The notes under the pieces were generated by a model. That model did no database searches. It was not told the DNA's origin and saw nothing but the letters and a program-made list of their open reading frames with translations. A program made the translations under genes and the position numbers. Positions 25,034-33,554 of a stretch of DNA of 45,051 nucleotides are shown piece after piece. Source of the stretch: Bacillota bacterium (GTDB lineage Bacteria; Bacillota; UBA4882; UBA10575); NCBI GenBank assembly GCA_012727535.1, contig JAAYGU010000148.1, positions 1 through 45,051 on the forward strand, read 5' to 3'. How positions within the stretch are numbered: position 1 is the first letter of the stretch; each line of letters opens with the position of its first letter.

Positions 25034-25603
25034 TTAACGTATTCTTCCCATCCGGTTTAGTGGCCAAAAACGCCAAAAGGCTCGCCCAACAATGTTCTTA
25101 CGGGGCACTGGCCCCCAGTAATGACTATCCCAGCTTTGATTTCTATTATCTCCTAATACAAAGTACTCGTTCTCCCCCACAGTCAGCGGTCCAAACTCAT
25201 AAATTGGTCGGTGGGCAGACGGGATATAGTCTTCGTCTAACGGGGTACCGTTGATCAGGACTTTACCTCCGGTAATTTCTATGGTCTCCCCCGGCAGAGC
25301 AATAATGCGTTTGATAAAATCATCCAGTCCGGCGAAGCGTTGTCCATGGCGTAACTGTTCAGCTTTGACCAAATTATTGGCCTGCTCAGTTGGGTGAAAA
25401 ACCACAATATCACCACGCTGGGGTTCACGGAAATAATATGATACTTTTTCTACCAGGAATCGATCCCATTCAATAATCGTTGGACGCATTGAAGGGCTGG
25501 GAACATATCTTGCCTCAATGACAAAGGCTCTTAAGACCAGAAATAAGAGAAACGCGGGCAGAATCACTTCCAGAAACTCGCGTATGATTTTTTTGCCTTT
25601 CAT
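25034..25603 (-). CDS. lepB: Type I signal peptidase
   Basis: The enzyme removes signal peptides from exported proteins at the outer face of the membrane. One N-terminal membrane helix (about 10-28) is followed by the catalytic serine in VPSPSMRPT (S38) and the general-base lysine in FIKRIIALPGE (K98), then the conserved FVLGDNRNQSWDSHYWG box. I start at the ATG at 25603 because GGAGG lies eight bases upstream, giving 189 residues; the frame is open to 25639 without a better site. The gene is preceded by the HU terminator, and TATAAT at 25679-25674 is a possible -10 box without a good -35. Confidence 0.95.
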   Translation of the reverse strand: MKGKKIIREFLEVILPAFLLFLVLRAFVIEARYVPSPSMRPTIIEWDRFLVEKVSYYFREPQRGDIVVFHPTEQANNLVKAEQLRHGQRFAGLDDFIKRIIALPGETIEITGGKVLINGTPLDEDYIPSAHRPIYEFGPLTVGENEYFVLGDNRNQSWDSHYWGPVPRKNIVGRAFWRFWPLNRMGRIR

Positions 25604-25690
25604 TTCGATCGCCTCCACGGTCACAATCCCCATGATCAATTGGTAAGAACGAAAAAATCGATTAACAGTTCCAATTATATTTCACATATG

Positions 25691-25719
25691 AAAAGGCCCC
25701 CGTAATCGGAAGGGCCTTT
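25691..25719 (-). terminator. Terminator after the HU gene
   Basis: The minus strand AAAGGCCC-TT-CCG and CGGGGGCCTTT form an 11-bp stem with a two-base bulge and an ATTA loop, followed by TTTT. The mirror arrangement of A and T tracts lets it work in both directions. It separates the HU gene from lepB. Confidence 0.75.
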
Positions 25720-25794
25720 GTAAGTACTGTAAAGACAAGTCTTCTTCACCGGAAGATCAATAAGACAGTTAACTGTTATTTGTTACAGAATCAT

Positions 25795-26070
25795 TCACCG
25801 GTCAACAGCTTCTTTTAATGCCTTTCCCGGTTTGAAGACCGGTACCTTTCTGGCCTTAATCTCAATAGCCGCTCCGGTCTGAGGGTTACGTCCAGTCCGG
25901 GCGCTCCTTTCCCTTACCTCAAAGCTGCCAAACCCAACTAACTGAACTTTATCACCATTAGTTAAAGCTTCGGTCATTGCTGAAAAAACTGCATCAACAG
26001 CTTTACCAGAATCTTTTTTGGTTAGACCACTTTTCTCTGCTACCTGATCAATTAATTCGGATTTAGTCAT
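25795..26070 (-). CDS. HU-family nucleoid protein
   Basis: HU bends and compacts DNA as a dimer. The 91-residue sequence is typical: an N-terminal helical dimerisation part ([20 protein letters not shown]), then [25 protein letters not shown], the DNA-binding arm with the conserved NP at the tip, and a C-terminal [15 protein letters not shown]. The ATG at 26070 has AAGGAGG eight bases upstream; an in-frame start at 26094 lacks a site. The leader contains an inverted repeat ACAATT-N7-AATTGT (26112-26130). It lies between spoIVA and lepB and is bounded by terminators on both sides, so it is probably monocistronic. Confidence 0.96.
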   Translation of the reverse strand: MTKSELIDQVAEKSGLTKKDSGKAVDAVFSAMTEALTNGDKVQLVGFGSFEVRERSARTGRNPQTGAAIEIKARKVPVFKPGKALKEAVDR

Positions 26071-26249
26071 CAGCTTCACCTCCTTCCGGTGCACACATCG
26101 GGTGCATTATGACAATTGTGCAATAATTGTTTCCAAGTGAATTGACATTATTCTATTCTAGATAATTCCCTTTTCTCCTTCTATCTAACCTAAATTATTT
26201 CCTTTTAATTCAGTATTCATCCTTCTCCGGCGACTTTAGTTCCCCCAGA

Positions 26250-26279
26250 TAAAAATAAAAGCCGTGAACTCACACGGCT
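26250..26279 (-). terminator. Terminator after spoIVA
   Basis: On the minus strand AGCCGTG-TGAGTT-CACGGCT is a perfect 7-bp stem followed by TTTATTTTTATC. It lies about 90 bases beyond the spoIVA stop. A second hairpin, AGCAGGT/ACCTGCT with a 14-base loop, lies between it and the gene. Confidence 0.85.
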
Positions 26280-26369
26280 ATCCTACTTCTAGCAGGTTAT
26301 TTTTAGTAATTACCTGCTTTTCGGTCCATTAAAATTCGTTCTGAGTATAATCTAATTTCCTTAAATTTC

Positions 26370-27845
26370 TTAAATGATGATGCAGATTAAGCCTCCACTA
26401 CCGTCATTTAAAATTTTACTCAAAGTCTCTTGTAGTTTTTCTTGAGCATTGACCGGCATGCGGCTTAATTTGGCTTGGATTCCTTCTTTCACTAAATCAT
26501 GCAGGGTTTTACCGAAAAATTCTGTTTTCCAAATTCCTTCAGGATTTTTCTCAAATTCTTCGGTCAAAAACCGTACAAACTCCTCACCCTGTTTCTCCGT
26601 ACCGACCACAGGAATAACTTCTGTATGAATATTGGCTTTGATAAAATGATACGAAGGCGCTGAAGCTTTAATCCTTACCCCACAACGGCTTCCCTGCTGA
26701 ATCAGTTGCGGCTCGGCAAATTCGATCTCTTCCACTTGGGGCATGACTAAACCATAACCCATCTCTTTAACTTGTTCGAGTGCCCCGGCAATTTTTTGGT
26801 ATTCATTTTTCGCGAACGCTAACTCGCGAATACTGCGGAGGAGTTCCCCCTTGTTTTTCAAAGCCAGGCCGGTAATTTCCTGGAGAATCTGGTAGAATAA
26901 CTCCTCAGTGGTTTCAATGTTAATCGCCACTGTTCCTTGGCCTAAATCAACCTTTGAAAGGTGGACTTTCCCCATATGTTCCGCTGTGGCCAGTAGGGTA
27001 GGTACTGCCTCCACATCTTGAACCTTTTCCACCTCAGCGATCGCGTTAAAAACTGCCTCTTCATACTCCCGACGCAACCAATGGTCAGCCGGGAGCTCTT
27101 CAATCCAGTCGGCAAAGTTAATCTGGATCTCCTGAACAGGAAACATTTTGAGGAGCTCCTGGATGATCTGAACGACCGCCGACTCTTCCATCTGTAAACA
27201 ATCGACGGGCAGGACCGGGACTTGATACTTAGCTTGTAATTCGGCAGCCAGCTCTTGCGTTTCACGGGCTTGTGGATGTACCGAGTTGAGCACCACCACA
27301 AAAGGTTTCCCTAAAGCGGATAATTCACTAATCACCCTCTCCTCGGCCTGCACATAACTTTCCCGCGGAATCTCGGTAATACTTCCATCAGTAGTAATTA
27401 CCAAGCCAATCGTGGAATGGTCTTGGATCACCTTTTTGGTTCCCATTTCAGCGGCCACCTGAAAGGTTACCGGAGTACTGTGCCAAGGAGTAATCACCAT
27501 CCGTGGTCCCACTTCATCCATATAACCCCTGGCGCCTTCCACCGTATAACCGACACAATCAACCAAGCGCACCTTTAATTCGATATGACCTAGCTTTAAA
27601 GGAATCGCTTCATCGGGGATAAATTTTGGTTCGGTCGTCATAATTGTTTTTCCCGCGCCGCTCTGCGGTAGTTCATCTTGCGTTCGTTCCCGGTGGAACG
27701 GATCCTCGATCTGCGGTAACACCATCAATTCCATAAACCGTTTGATGAAGGTCGACTTCCCTGTCCGGACCGGTCCAACGACTCCTATATAAATATTTCC
27801 ATCAGTACGTTCGGCGATATCTTTAAAGATATCAAACCGCTCCAT
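26370..27845 (-). CDS. spoIVA: Stage IV sporulation protein A (coat-assembly ATPase)
   Basis: SpoIVA is a cytoskeletal ATPase of the mother cell that forms the base layer of the spore coat and is needed for cortex formation. The 491-residue length is almost that of B. subtilis SpoIVA. The N-terminal domain has Walker A GPVRTGKST (about residues 24-32) and the switch-like segment LVDCVGYTVEGARGY. The C-terminus ends GGLICIII, a hydrophobic tail typical of the family. The ATG at 27845 follows a long purine run (GGGGGGAAGGAGG). It is downstream of gpsA and of a secreted protein, but a terminator at 28238-28263 makes it a separate unit. Sigma-E control is expected from the family; I could not find a convincing sigma-E promoter. 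Confidence 0.97.
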   Translation of the reverse strand: MERFDIFKDIAERTDGNIYIGVVGPVRTGKSTFIKRFMELMVLPQIEDPFHRERTQDELPQSGAGKTIMTTEPKFIPDEAIPLKLGHIELKVRLVDCVGYTVEGARGYMDEVGPRMVITPWHSTPVTFQVAAEMGTKKVIQDHSTIGLVITTDGSITEIPRESYVQAEERVISELSALGKPFVVVLNSVHPQARETQELAAELQAKYQVPVLPVDCLQMEESAVVQIIQELLKMFPVQEIQINFADWIEELPADHWLRREYEEAVFNAIAEVEKVQDVEAVPTLLATAEHMGKVHLSKVDLGQGTVAINIETTEELFYQILQEITGLALKNKGELLRSIRELAFAKNEYQKIAGALEQVKEMGYGLVMPQVEEIEFAEPQLIQQGSRCGVRIKASAPSYHFIKANIHTEVIPVVGTEKQGEEFVRFLTEEFEKNPEGIWKTEFFGKTLHDLVKEGIQAKLSRMPVNAQEKLQETLSKILNDGSGGLICIII

Positions 27846-28237
27846 CCTCCTTCCCCCCTTTTCTTCTTGAATTTGGTTGGCTTTTTCCGTTGTTCCTTGC
27901 CGGTCTTCCCGGAGCCAATCACCTCCGACCGGTCAGCTCCGATCAGTGGCGCAGGACTCTTTTCTAATGGAGACAACACAAAAAGCTTTGAAAGATATTT
28001 GCTGGCGATTTCCCTAATGCACACCTCCCAAACCTGTTAGTTAAGCTCTTGGGATAGGTAATAATCTTTTCATCTCCATATATACAAACAATCAGTACTT
28101 GTTATGACTTAATTTCCAAAATAAAGCATTATTCCGCTCAATGAGCCGACCGGAAGCGGATAATCCTTTTCTGCACTTTTCCATTGATAATCCGGATTGC
28201 TTCAGTTATTTATATGTAAAGTTCCAAAAAAATAGGA
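27846..28237. other. Long upstream region of spoIVA
   Basis: Nearly 400 bases without a supported gene. It contains GATAATCC twice in direct orientation (28159-28166 and 28187-28194, plus strand), an AT-rich stretch with a GTATATATGG on the minus strand, and GGGAGG near 28026 ahead of an open frame with no usable start codon. The spoIVA promoter should lie here, presumably sigma-E dependent, but no -35/-10 pair fits well. Confidence 0.4.
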
Positions 28238-28263
28238 CAAAAAAACAACCCTGAGAGGTTGTT
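28238..28263 (-). terminator. Terminator after the CBM9-like gene
   Basis: On the minus strand AACAACC-TCTCAG-GGTTGTT is a perfect 7-bp stem followed directly by a T run. It lies about 50 bases after the stop of the secreted protein gene and isolates spoIVA from the der-plsY-gpsA transcript. Confidence 0.85.
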
Positions 28264-28314
28264 AAGAACAGTATAAAACTTTATTCGGTGATTTAAATCA
28301 GGTTTTAAAAAGGA

Positions 28315-28953
28315 CTAAAAATAAAGCAGACCGTAACCATGAGCATTATTGGAAAACACCCAATACTTCCGGACTTCGCCGCTCTTGGTCAGATCATTAA
28401 TCATAATCTGAAGCGGTAGTTTTACCCCCCGCCTCGGAGTCAGCTCCAGTTCGTCCAGGGAAAGCGCCACCGCGATAAAGTAGCTGTCTTTGTTGAGTAT
28501 GGAATGAACTTTGACCGCTTGGCGTTGTAAGGAGCCGCCGGAAATATTAAAAAGCGGTTCCCTAATCTTACTGGTGGGCAGCAGATAAAGGGTGACTGCT
28601 TCCTCTTCACGAGCGGAAGAGAACAATGTTACCCGGAGATGATCGCTCTTTTGAAAATCCAAGGAATAATCATCTTGAAAGGTGAGAAAGGGATCTTTTA
28701 CCGCAAAACCAAGGTAGAGAAAATGCTCATCTAACCCGGTATATAAACGGAGAGACAACCCGTCCCCAGAGGAATAAAGGTGATAACCGGCGCTCTTTTG
28801 CGCCCATTCGGCCAAATCCTGTTGCAGGTTAAAACCGTCTTTAACCCTTAGCACTTGTAGACGTTCTTCCCCCGTCACTCTCCCTACTAGACCCAGTAAA
28901 AGCAGGAATAAAAGAATCCACCGGACGGAAAGTATCGTTTTCTTCAAGGTCAC
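28315..28953 (-). CDS. Secreted protein with a CBM9/DOMON-like beta-sandwich, function unknown
   Basis: A 212-residue protein with a cleavable-looking signal peptide (positive start, hydrophobic ILLFLLLLGLVGRV, about residues 12-26). The mature part has the rhythm of the CBM9-like beta-sandwich: FLYLGFAVKDPFLTFQ, then a SDHLRVTLFSS strand, and later YFIAVALSLDELEL with KLPLQIMINDL before an aromatic C-terminus. In such domains these segments are the strand holding the ligand aromatic, the acidic D-x-hydrophobic strand, and the buried amphipathic strand. I infer the fold from pattern, not from a database hit. The GTG at 28953 follows GGAAGG; the next TTG is an alternative. It sits between gpsA and spoIVA, 86 bases after gpsA, and could be a sporulation or envelope protein. 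Confidence 0.55.
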   Translation of the reverse strand: MTLKKTILSVRWILLFLLLLGLVGRVTGEERLQVLRVKDGFNLQQDLAEWAQKSAGYHLYSSGDGLSLRLYTGLDEHFLYLGFAVKDPFLTFQDDYSLDFQKSDHLRVTLFSSAREEEAVTLYLLPTSKIREPLFNISGGSLQRQAVKVHSILNKDSYFIAVALSLDELELTPRRGVKLPLQIMINDLTKSGEVRKYWVFSNNAHGYGLLYF

Positions 28954-29039
28954 CGCTTCCTTCCTACGGTAGGATACGCTACTTTATTCGGCACCAACCA
29001 CCTGACTTCCTGTTATGTATTTGCTGGAAAGTACGTGGG

Positions 29040-30047
29040 TTAATAGATGCTTTCGGTTTCGTGTCGGCGTTTCCGGGTCATCAATTCCTCCACCGCTTGT
29101 CTGGGGTGGTACCCGGAATAGAGGATCTGATACATTTTTTCAATAATCGGCAGTTCTACTTGGAATCGTTTACTTAATTCATATGCCGCTTTGGTGGTTG
29201 GTACCCCTTCAACCACCATTGGGGTGGAGGAAAGGATCTCTTCTAAAGTACGACCTTTCCCAATCTCCCTTCCGGCCCAGGCGTTTCTACTATGCCGACT
29301 GGCCGCCGTCACATATAAATCACCTAACCCGGATAACCCGGAAAAAGTGACGGGTTGAGCGCCCATCACCTCCCCTAAACGGCGCATCTCCGCCAAAGCC
29401 CTTGTCACCAAAGCCGCTTTGGTATTATCGCCATAGTTTAAGCCTTCACAGATCCCGGCGGCGATCGCATAGATATTTTTGAGCGCACCACCGATTTCAA
29501 CACCTAAGCGGTCAAGGCTCGTATAGACACGAAAATAAGGGGAGATATAAGCCTCCTGCACAATTTCGGTGACGGATAGTTCCGGTGAGGCCACCACGGT
29601 TGCGGAAGGAATCTGCCTCCCTACTTCCTCAGAATGATTAGGCCCCGAAAGGACGACCAACTGCTGATCGGGGACGCCCAATTCTTCTTTCAACACTTGA
29701 CTGAGAAGATTTAAACTTTGGTGGTCAAAGCCCTTACTGGCATTAACGATAATCACATTCGGCGAAAGAAGATCAGCAAATAGCTTGGCGGTTGAGCGCA
29801 GCCATTGTGAAGGAACAACAAAGACAATTAATTCTGCGCCAGAAACTACCTCCTCCGGATCTTGACTTGCGACCAGATCTTCCGGGAGATTCACTCCAGG
29901 CAGAAAGCGCTGATTAGTATGTAATTCGTTAATCTCCTGCACTGTCTCCGGCTCATAAGCCCACAGTATCACCTGATGGCCATTTTCGACAAGTAATTTT
30001 GCTTGCGCGGTCCCCCAACCCCCGGCTCCCACTACTCCAATCTTCAT
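29040..30047 (-). CDS. gpsA: NAD(P)-dependent glycerol-3-phosphate dehydrogenase
   Basis: GpsA reduces dihydroxyacetone phosphate to sn-glycerol-3-phosphate for phospholipid synthesis. The 335-residue sequence starts with the Rossmann motif GVVGAGGWGTA (4-14), has NASKGFD and SGPNHSEEV of the nucleotide and substrate region, the catalytic IGGALKNIYAIAAGI, and the helical GLSGLGDLYVTAASRHSRN. GGGAGGAA precedes the ATG. The start overlaps the plsY stop by four bases. Together with PlsY, which acylates the product, it forms the first steps of membrane lipid synthesis. Confidence 0.97.
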   Translation of the reverse strand: MKIGVVGAGGWGTAQAKLLVENGHQVILWAYEPETVQEINELHTNQRFLPGVNLPEDLVASQDPEEVVSGAELIVFVVPSQWLRSTAKLFADLLSPNVIIVNASKGFDHQSLNLLSQVLKEELGVPDQQLVVLSGPNHSEEVGRQIPSATVVASPELSVTEIVQEAYISPYFRVYTSLDRLGVEIGGALKNIYAIAAGICEGLNYGDNTKAALVTRALAEMRRLGEVMGAQPVTFSGLSGLGDLYVTAASRHSRNAWAGREIGKGRTLEEILSSTPMVVEGVPTTKAAYELSKRFQVELPIIEKMYQILYSGYHPRQAVEELMTRKRRHETESIY

Positions 30048-30652
30048 CTCTCTTCCTCCCCGACCTTTTTTCTTCTTAAAATTCGGTTTTCAGTTCCGTT
30101 AAGGATGCGTTGAATATTTGGACGATGTCGGTAGACGGCAAAAAGACAAGCAATGATGGCGTAGAGCAAGATTGTTTTTTCCTCCGCATAAAAAAGGAGG
30201 CAACCCAGGGGTAGCGCTACGGCGGCACCAATCGAGGCCAAAGAGACATAGCCGAAGGCAATAAATAAGACCACCCAAACCGGTACGGCTAGCAACAAAA
30301 TCTTCGGCACTAAAACAATGATCGTTCCAAAAGAGGTGGCAATCCCCTTCCCGCCTCGGAACCCAAAAAATGGGGGCCAATTATGGCCAGCAATGACTGC
30401 TAGAGCACACCAGGGTGCAAGTTCCGGCGCTCCGAGCCAAGCTCCCATCATCGTTCCGCCAACTCCTTTTAAGACATCTCCGCTTAGGACAATCAGACCG
30501 GAAATCGGACCTAAGAGACGGTAAACATTGGTTGCACCCGGATTACCACTCCCTTTTTTCCGCAGATCGACCCTGGTAAAGAGACCAATTATTTCTCCGG
30601 TCAAAATTCCTCCAAGTAGATAACTAAAGATGATCGCCAGTACTTTCGGCAT
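30044..30652 (-). CDS. plsY: Acyl-phosphate:glycerol-3-phosphate acyltransferase
   Basis: PlsY is the integral membrane enzyme that transfers an acyl group from acyl-phosphate to the sn-1 position of glycerol-3-phosphate. The 202-residue protein has several membrane helices and the three loop motifs of the family: KGSGNPGATN (33-42), GHNWPPFFGFRGGKGIAT, and a weaker third loop before YRHRPNIQRIL. A GGAGTG lies six bases before the ATG. It lies 21 bases after der and overlaps gpsA, whose product is its substrate. Confidence 0.96.
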   Translation of the reverse strand: MPKVLAIIFSYLLGGILTGEIIGLFTRVDLRKKGSGNPGATNVYRLLGPISGLIVLSGDVLKGVGGTMMGAWLGAPELAPWCALAVIAGHNWPPFFGFRGGKGIATSFGTIIVLVPKILLLAVPVWVVLFIAFGYVSLASIGAAVALPLGCLLFYAEEKTILLYAIIACLFAVYRHRPNIQRILNGTENRILRRKKVGEEER

Positions 30653-30673
30653 TTCCTACACTCCTGCATTACT

Positions 30674-31987
30674 TTATTCGTTAATCGATGACCGTTTACG
30701 GACTAAAAAATGTAAAGGAGAACCGACAAAACCAAAATGCTCCCGGAATCTATTCTCCAGATACCTCCGGAAGGAAAAATGTAGCAACGTTGGGTCATTT
30801 ACCCAAAGTTGAATCGTTGGTGGCTTAACCTTAATCTGCGTCGCATAATAAACTTTTAGCTGTTTTCCCTTATGGGTTGGTGGTTGGTGCATCATAATCG
30901 CTTCCCGGAGGACTTCATTGAGCGCCCGCGTGGGGACGCGTTTGGCATACTCATTGGCGACGGAAAAAACCTGAGGTAAAACTTTTGCCACCCGTTGTCC
31001 GGTTTTCGCCGAGATGAATAAGACAGGTGCATAGTTGAGAAAGGATAAATCTTGCCGGATTCTCTCCAAGTATGACTTGGTGGTGTGTTGGTCTTTGGGC
31101 ACTAGATCCCATTTATTCACGACCAAAATAACTGCTTTGCCTGCTTCATGGGCAATCCCGGCCACTTTTTTATCCTGTTCGGTCAGGAATTCACTGGCGT
31201 CAAGCACCACTAAAGCCACATCCGCCCTTTCCACCGCGCGAATAGCCCTCAAGACACTATAATACTCCACCGCTTCCTCTACTCGGGCTTTCCGCCTGAT
31301 GCCGGCCGTATCTACCAAGATATACTTTTGCCCAGCAAAAAGAAACGGGGTGTCAATGGCATCACGGGTCGTTCCCGGGATGGGACTGACAATCACACGT
31401 TCCTCACCCAAAAGGGCATTGAGGAGCGAAGACTTTCCGCTATTCGGCCGACCGATCAGCGCCACCCGAATCCCATCCTCTTCTTCATCGGGTAACGCCG
31501 GAAATTCCGCTACCACCTGATCGAGCAGATCCCCAATGTTGAGGGCATGCTCTGCAGAGATGAGTACCGGTTCGCCAAAGCCAAGGGTATAAAATTCACT
31601 TTTTAGAACCGGATCATACTGGTCCGCCTTGTTGACGACCAGAATCACCGGCTTGTGTGTACGCCGCAAGCGATCAGCAATTTCCTGGTCTAATGGATGG
31701 AGACCATCCTGCGCATCGACCATAAACAGGATCACATCCGCTTCACTGATCGCAATCTGTGCCTGGTTGCTGATTTCAGCAGTCAACGGATCTTTTTCAC
31801 TAGTAATGCCACCAGTATCAATCAGCAAAAAAGGTTTTTCCAGCCATACCGCGTCCCGGTATAGACGATCGCGCGTGATTCCCGGAATACCCTCCACAAT
31901 GGCAACTCTTTCCCCGACAATCCGGTTGAATAAGGTGGATTTTCCGACATTGGGACGGCCGACAATCGCTACGATTGGTTTGGCCAT
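30674..31987 (-). CDS. der: Ribosome biogenesis GTPase Der (EngA)
   Basis: Der is a double-GTPase needed for 50S ribosomal subunit maturation. The 437-residue protein has two G domains in tandem: P-loops GRPNVGKS (10-17) and GRPNSGKS (about 179-186), G3 motifs DTGG and DTAG, G4 motifs NKAD and NKWD, then a KH-like C-terminal domain ending in GSPLHFLVRKR, normal for the family. GGAGGAAGC precedes the ATG. It abuts the stop of the upstream DUF512 gene, and the order DUF512-der-plsY-gpsA is widespread in Clostridia. Confidence 0.98.
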   Translation of the reverse strand: MAKPIVAIVGRPNVGKSTLFNRIVGERVAIVEGIPGITRDRLYRDAVWLEKPFLLIDTGGITSEKDPLTAEISNQAQIAISEADVILFMVDAQDGLHPLDQEIADRLRRTHKPVILVVNKADQYDPVLKSEFYTLGFGEPVLISAEHALNIGDLLDQVVAEFPALPDEEEDGIRVALIGRPNSGKSSLLNALLGEERVIVSPIPGTTRDAIDTPFLFAGQKYILVDTAGIRRKARVEEAVEYYSVLRAIRAVERADVALVVLDASEFLTEQDKKVAGIAHEAGKAVILVVNKWDLVPKDQHTTKSYLERIRQDLSFLNYAPVLFISAKTGQRVAKVLPQVFSVANEYAKRVPTRALNEVLREAIMMHQPPTHKGKQLKVYYATQIKVKPPTIQLWVNDPTLLHFSFRRYLENRFREHFGFVGSPLHFLVRKRSSINE

Positions 31988-33328
31988 TTAAGCTTCCTCC
32001 AATCCGAGCAGTGTTCTGACAACCTCTGCGCCGTTGATATTTAAGACACGTACTGGGAGATGAGTAGCCGCACAGAAATTATCCAGGGTAAGTCCATCTA
32101 AGAAGACCGCCTCCTCCTGTCGTAAACAAATCCGAGGCAATAACAGGCAGGTCTCGGCCGCCGGTTGTTTTTCGTGCAAAGCCGCTAAAATATCCCTCCC
32201 CGTTAAGAGCCCGGTAACTGTTACTTCCGCCCCAAAGAAGTGGTTGGTCACCGGCAAAATACTCAAATCGAGCGCGGGGGCAGCCCTACTCAACTGTCGG
32301 CGCAGCTCCTCCCATAAGCGAGCGGCGTCGACCCCGGTAACCACCGTAAAACTGCGTGGTTGACCGTTATAGTTTGAACTTAAAGCCTTTAATTCCGTTT
32401 CGAACTGAGTTTTGAACAAAGGCCATAGGCCAACCCCGTTTTCCAGTTGGAATAAATCTTCATAAACGGCTAACGGAGGAAAGTCTGCTTGGGCCTGGAG
32501 ATAAAACTCGTCGGCCGCAAACACCAGCCGGCTCCCATGGCGGGAGAAAAAATCGGACTGGGCTTGATGGACAGTTCTTAGGACGGCAGCGGCCTCTTCT
32601 GGGTAAAACTTACGCAGGAACGGGAGTTTAGCCCGATGCTTGGTCAAGCCGACCGGAACAATCGCTAGTGATTGAAGGTTAGGCCAGAATTTACCAAGAT
32701 CGGCGATGGTCTTTTCTAAGATCTCGCCGCCATTGAGGCCCGGGCATAAAACCGCCTGGGCATGAATCTGGCATCCCCATGACGTCAATCGCTCGAGAGC
32801 AGCCAGAATGTTTCCGGCGTGCTTATGTCCGAGGAGCATGCTTCGGACTTCCGGATCAGTAGCATGGACCGAAATATAAAGCGGGCTTAAGCGGAGCCGC
32901 TGGATCCGCTGCCAATCGGCGGTGGTTAAATTAGTCAAAGTGATGTAGCTACCCTGCAGAAAAGAGAGGCGGTAATCATCGTCTTTAATGTATAGTGAAC
33001 ATCTTTGACCGGGCGGCATCTGATCGACAAAGCAAAAGAGGCATTGATTGCAACAGGTTTTAATCCGATCAAAAACAGCGGACGTGAAGGTAATGCCCAA
33101 ACCCTGATCCTGCTCTTTTTCCAATTCTATCTCCCAGTACCTACCATCGGGCTTTTCTACCGTCAAACAAAGTTGCTCCGTACTTTCCGCTAGTTGGTAA
33201 TCGATCAGATCGGTCACGGTTTGTCCATTAATTTTTAGCAAACGGTCCCCTGCTTCCAGACCAAGTTCTGCCGCCAGACTACCCGAAGCTACAGTCGAGA
33301 TGACGGCCGCCGGCGTAACACTCTTCAC
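31988..33328 (-). CDS. DUF512 protein: PDZ-like domain followed by a radical SAM-like Fe-S domain
   Basis: A 446-residue conserved Clostridia protein of unknown function. Residues 5-60 form a PDZ-like domain (SGSLAAELGLEAGDRLLKINGQ). A cysteine cluster CCNQCLFCFVDQMP (C92, C93, C96, C99) precedes a TIM-barrel-like part with DDYRLSFLQGSYITLTNL. The spacing differs from the canonical CxxxCxxC motif, but the region is usually assigned to the radical SAM superfamily. The C-terminal third (DUF512 proper) has FFGAEVTVTGLLTGRDI. A GTG at 33328 follows GGAGAGG. It is first in the der-plsY-gpsA operon, which suggests a housekeeping role, but none is known to me. Confidence 0.85.
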   Translation of the reverse strand: MKSVTPAAVISTVASGSLAAELGLEAGDRLLKINGQTVTDLIDYQLAESTEQLCLTVEKPDGRYWEIELEKEQDQGLGITFTSAVFDRIKTCCNQCLFCFVDQMPPGQRCSLYIKDDDYRLSFLQGSYITLTNLTTADWQRIQRLRLSPLYISVHATDPEVRSMLLGHKHAGNILAALERLTSWGCQIHAQAVLCPGLNGGEILEKTIADLGKFWPNLQSLAIVPVGLTKHRAKLPFLRKFYPEEAAAVLRTVHQAQSDFFSRHGSRLVFAADEFYLQAQADFPPLAVYEDLFQLENGVGLWPLFKTQFETELKALSSNYNGQPRSFTVVTGVDAARLWEELRRQLSRAAPALDLSILPVTNHFFGAEVTVTGLLTGRDILAALHEKQPAAETCLLLPRICLRQEEAVFLDGLTLDNFCAATHLPVRVLNINGAEVVRTLLGLEEA

Positions 33329-33454
33329 TATTGATCCTCTCCAAATTTAGACGAATTTGTGACAGATTAGTTTCTCTTTTTTCCAAAATTCACCCCAATT
33401 TTACCTGGAAAATTACTTATTCACCCTTAAACAACCCTTTATTCATACTTTCAG

Positions 33455-33480
33455 CAGGCTTGGAATAGCCGTCAAGCCTG
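33455..33480. repeat. Perfect 8-bp inverted repeat between divergent genes
   Basis: CAGGCTTG (33455-33462) and CAAGCCTG (33473-33480) flank a ten-base spacer in the gap between the DUF512 gene and the holin-like gene. There is no T tract on either side, so a protein-binding site is as likely as a hairpin. Confidence 0.4.
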
Positions 33481-33554
33481 GCCAGTGCGGTTTAAGAAGG
33501 GCTAAATTAGAAGAAGGAAAATCGGATAGAATAGACGGGAAGGAGGGAACTGCT

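Noticed and set aside
26071-26249. HU promoter search, including ACAATT-N7-AATTGT
   Set aside because: CATAAT and TTGGAA occur but with a 19-base spacer, so no promoter is called; the palindrome is noted only in the HU entry.
27785-28024. 79-codon minus-strand frame overlapping the start of spoIVA, preceded by GGGAGG
   Set aside because: The GTG start touches the GGGAGG directly, the next well-spaced codon is ATT, the protein is an unremarkable lysine-rich stretch, and 61 bases overlap spoIVA.
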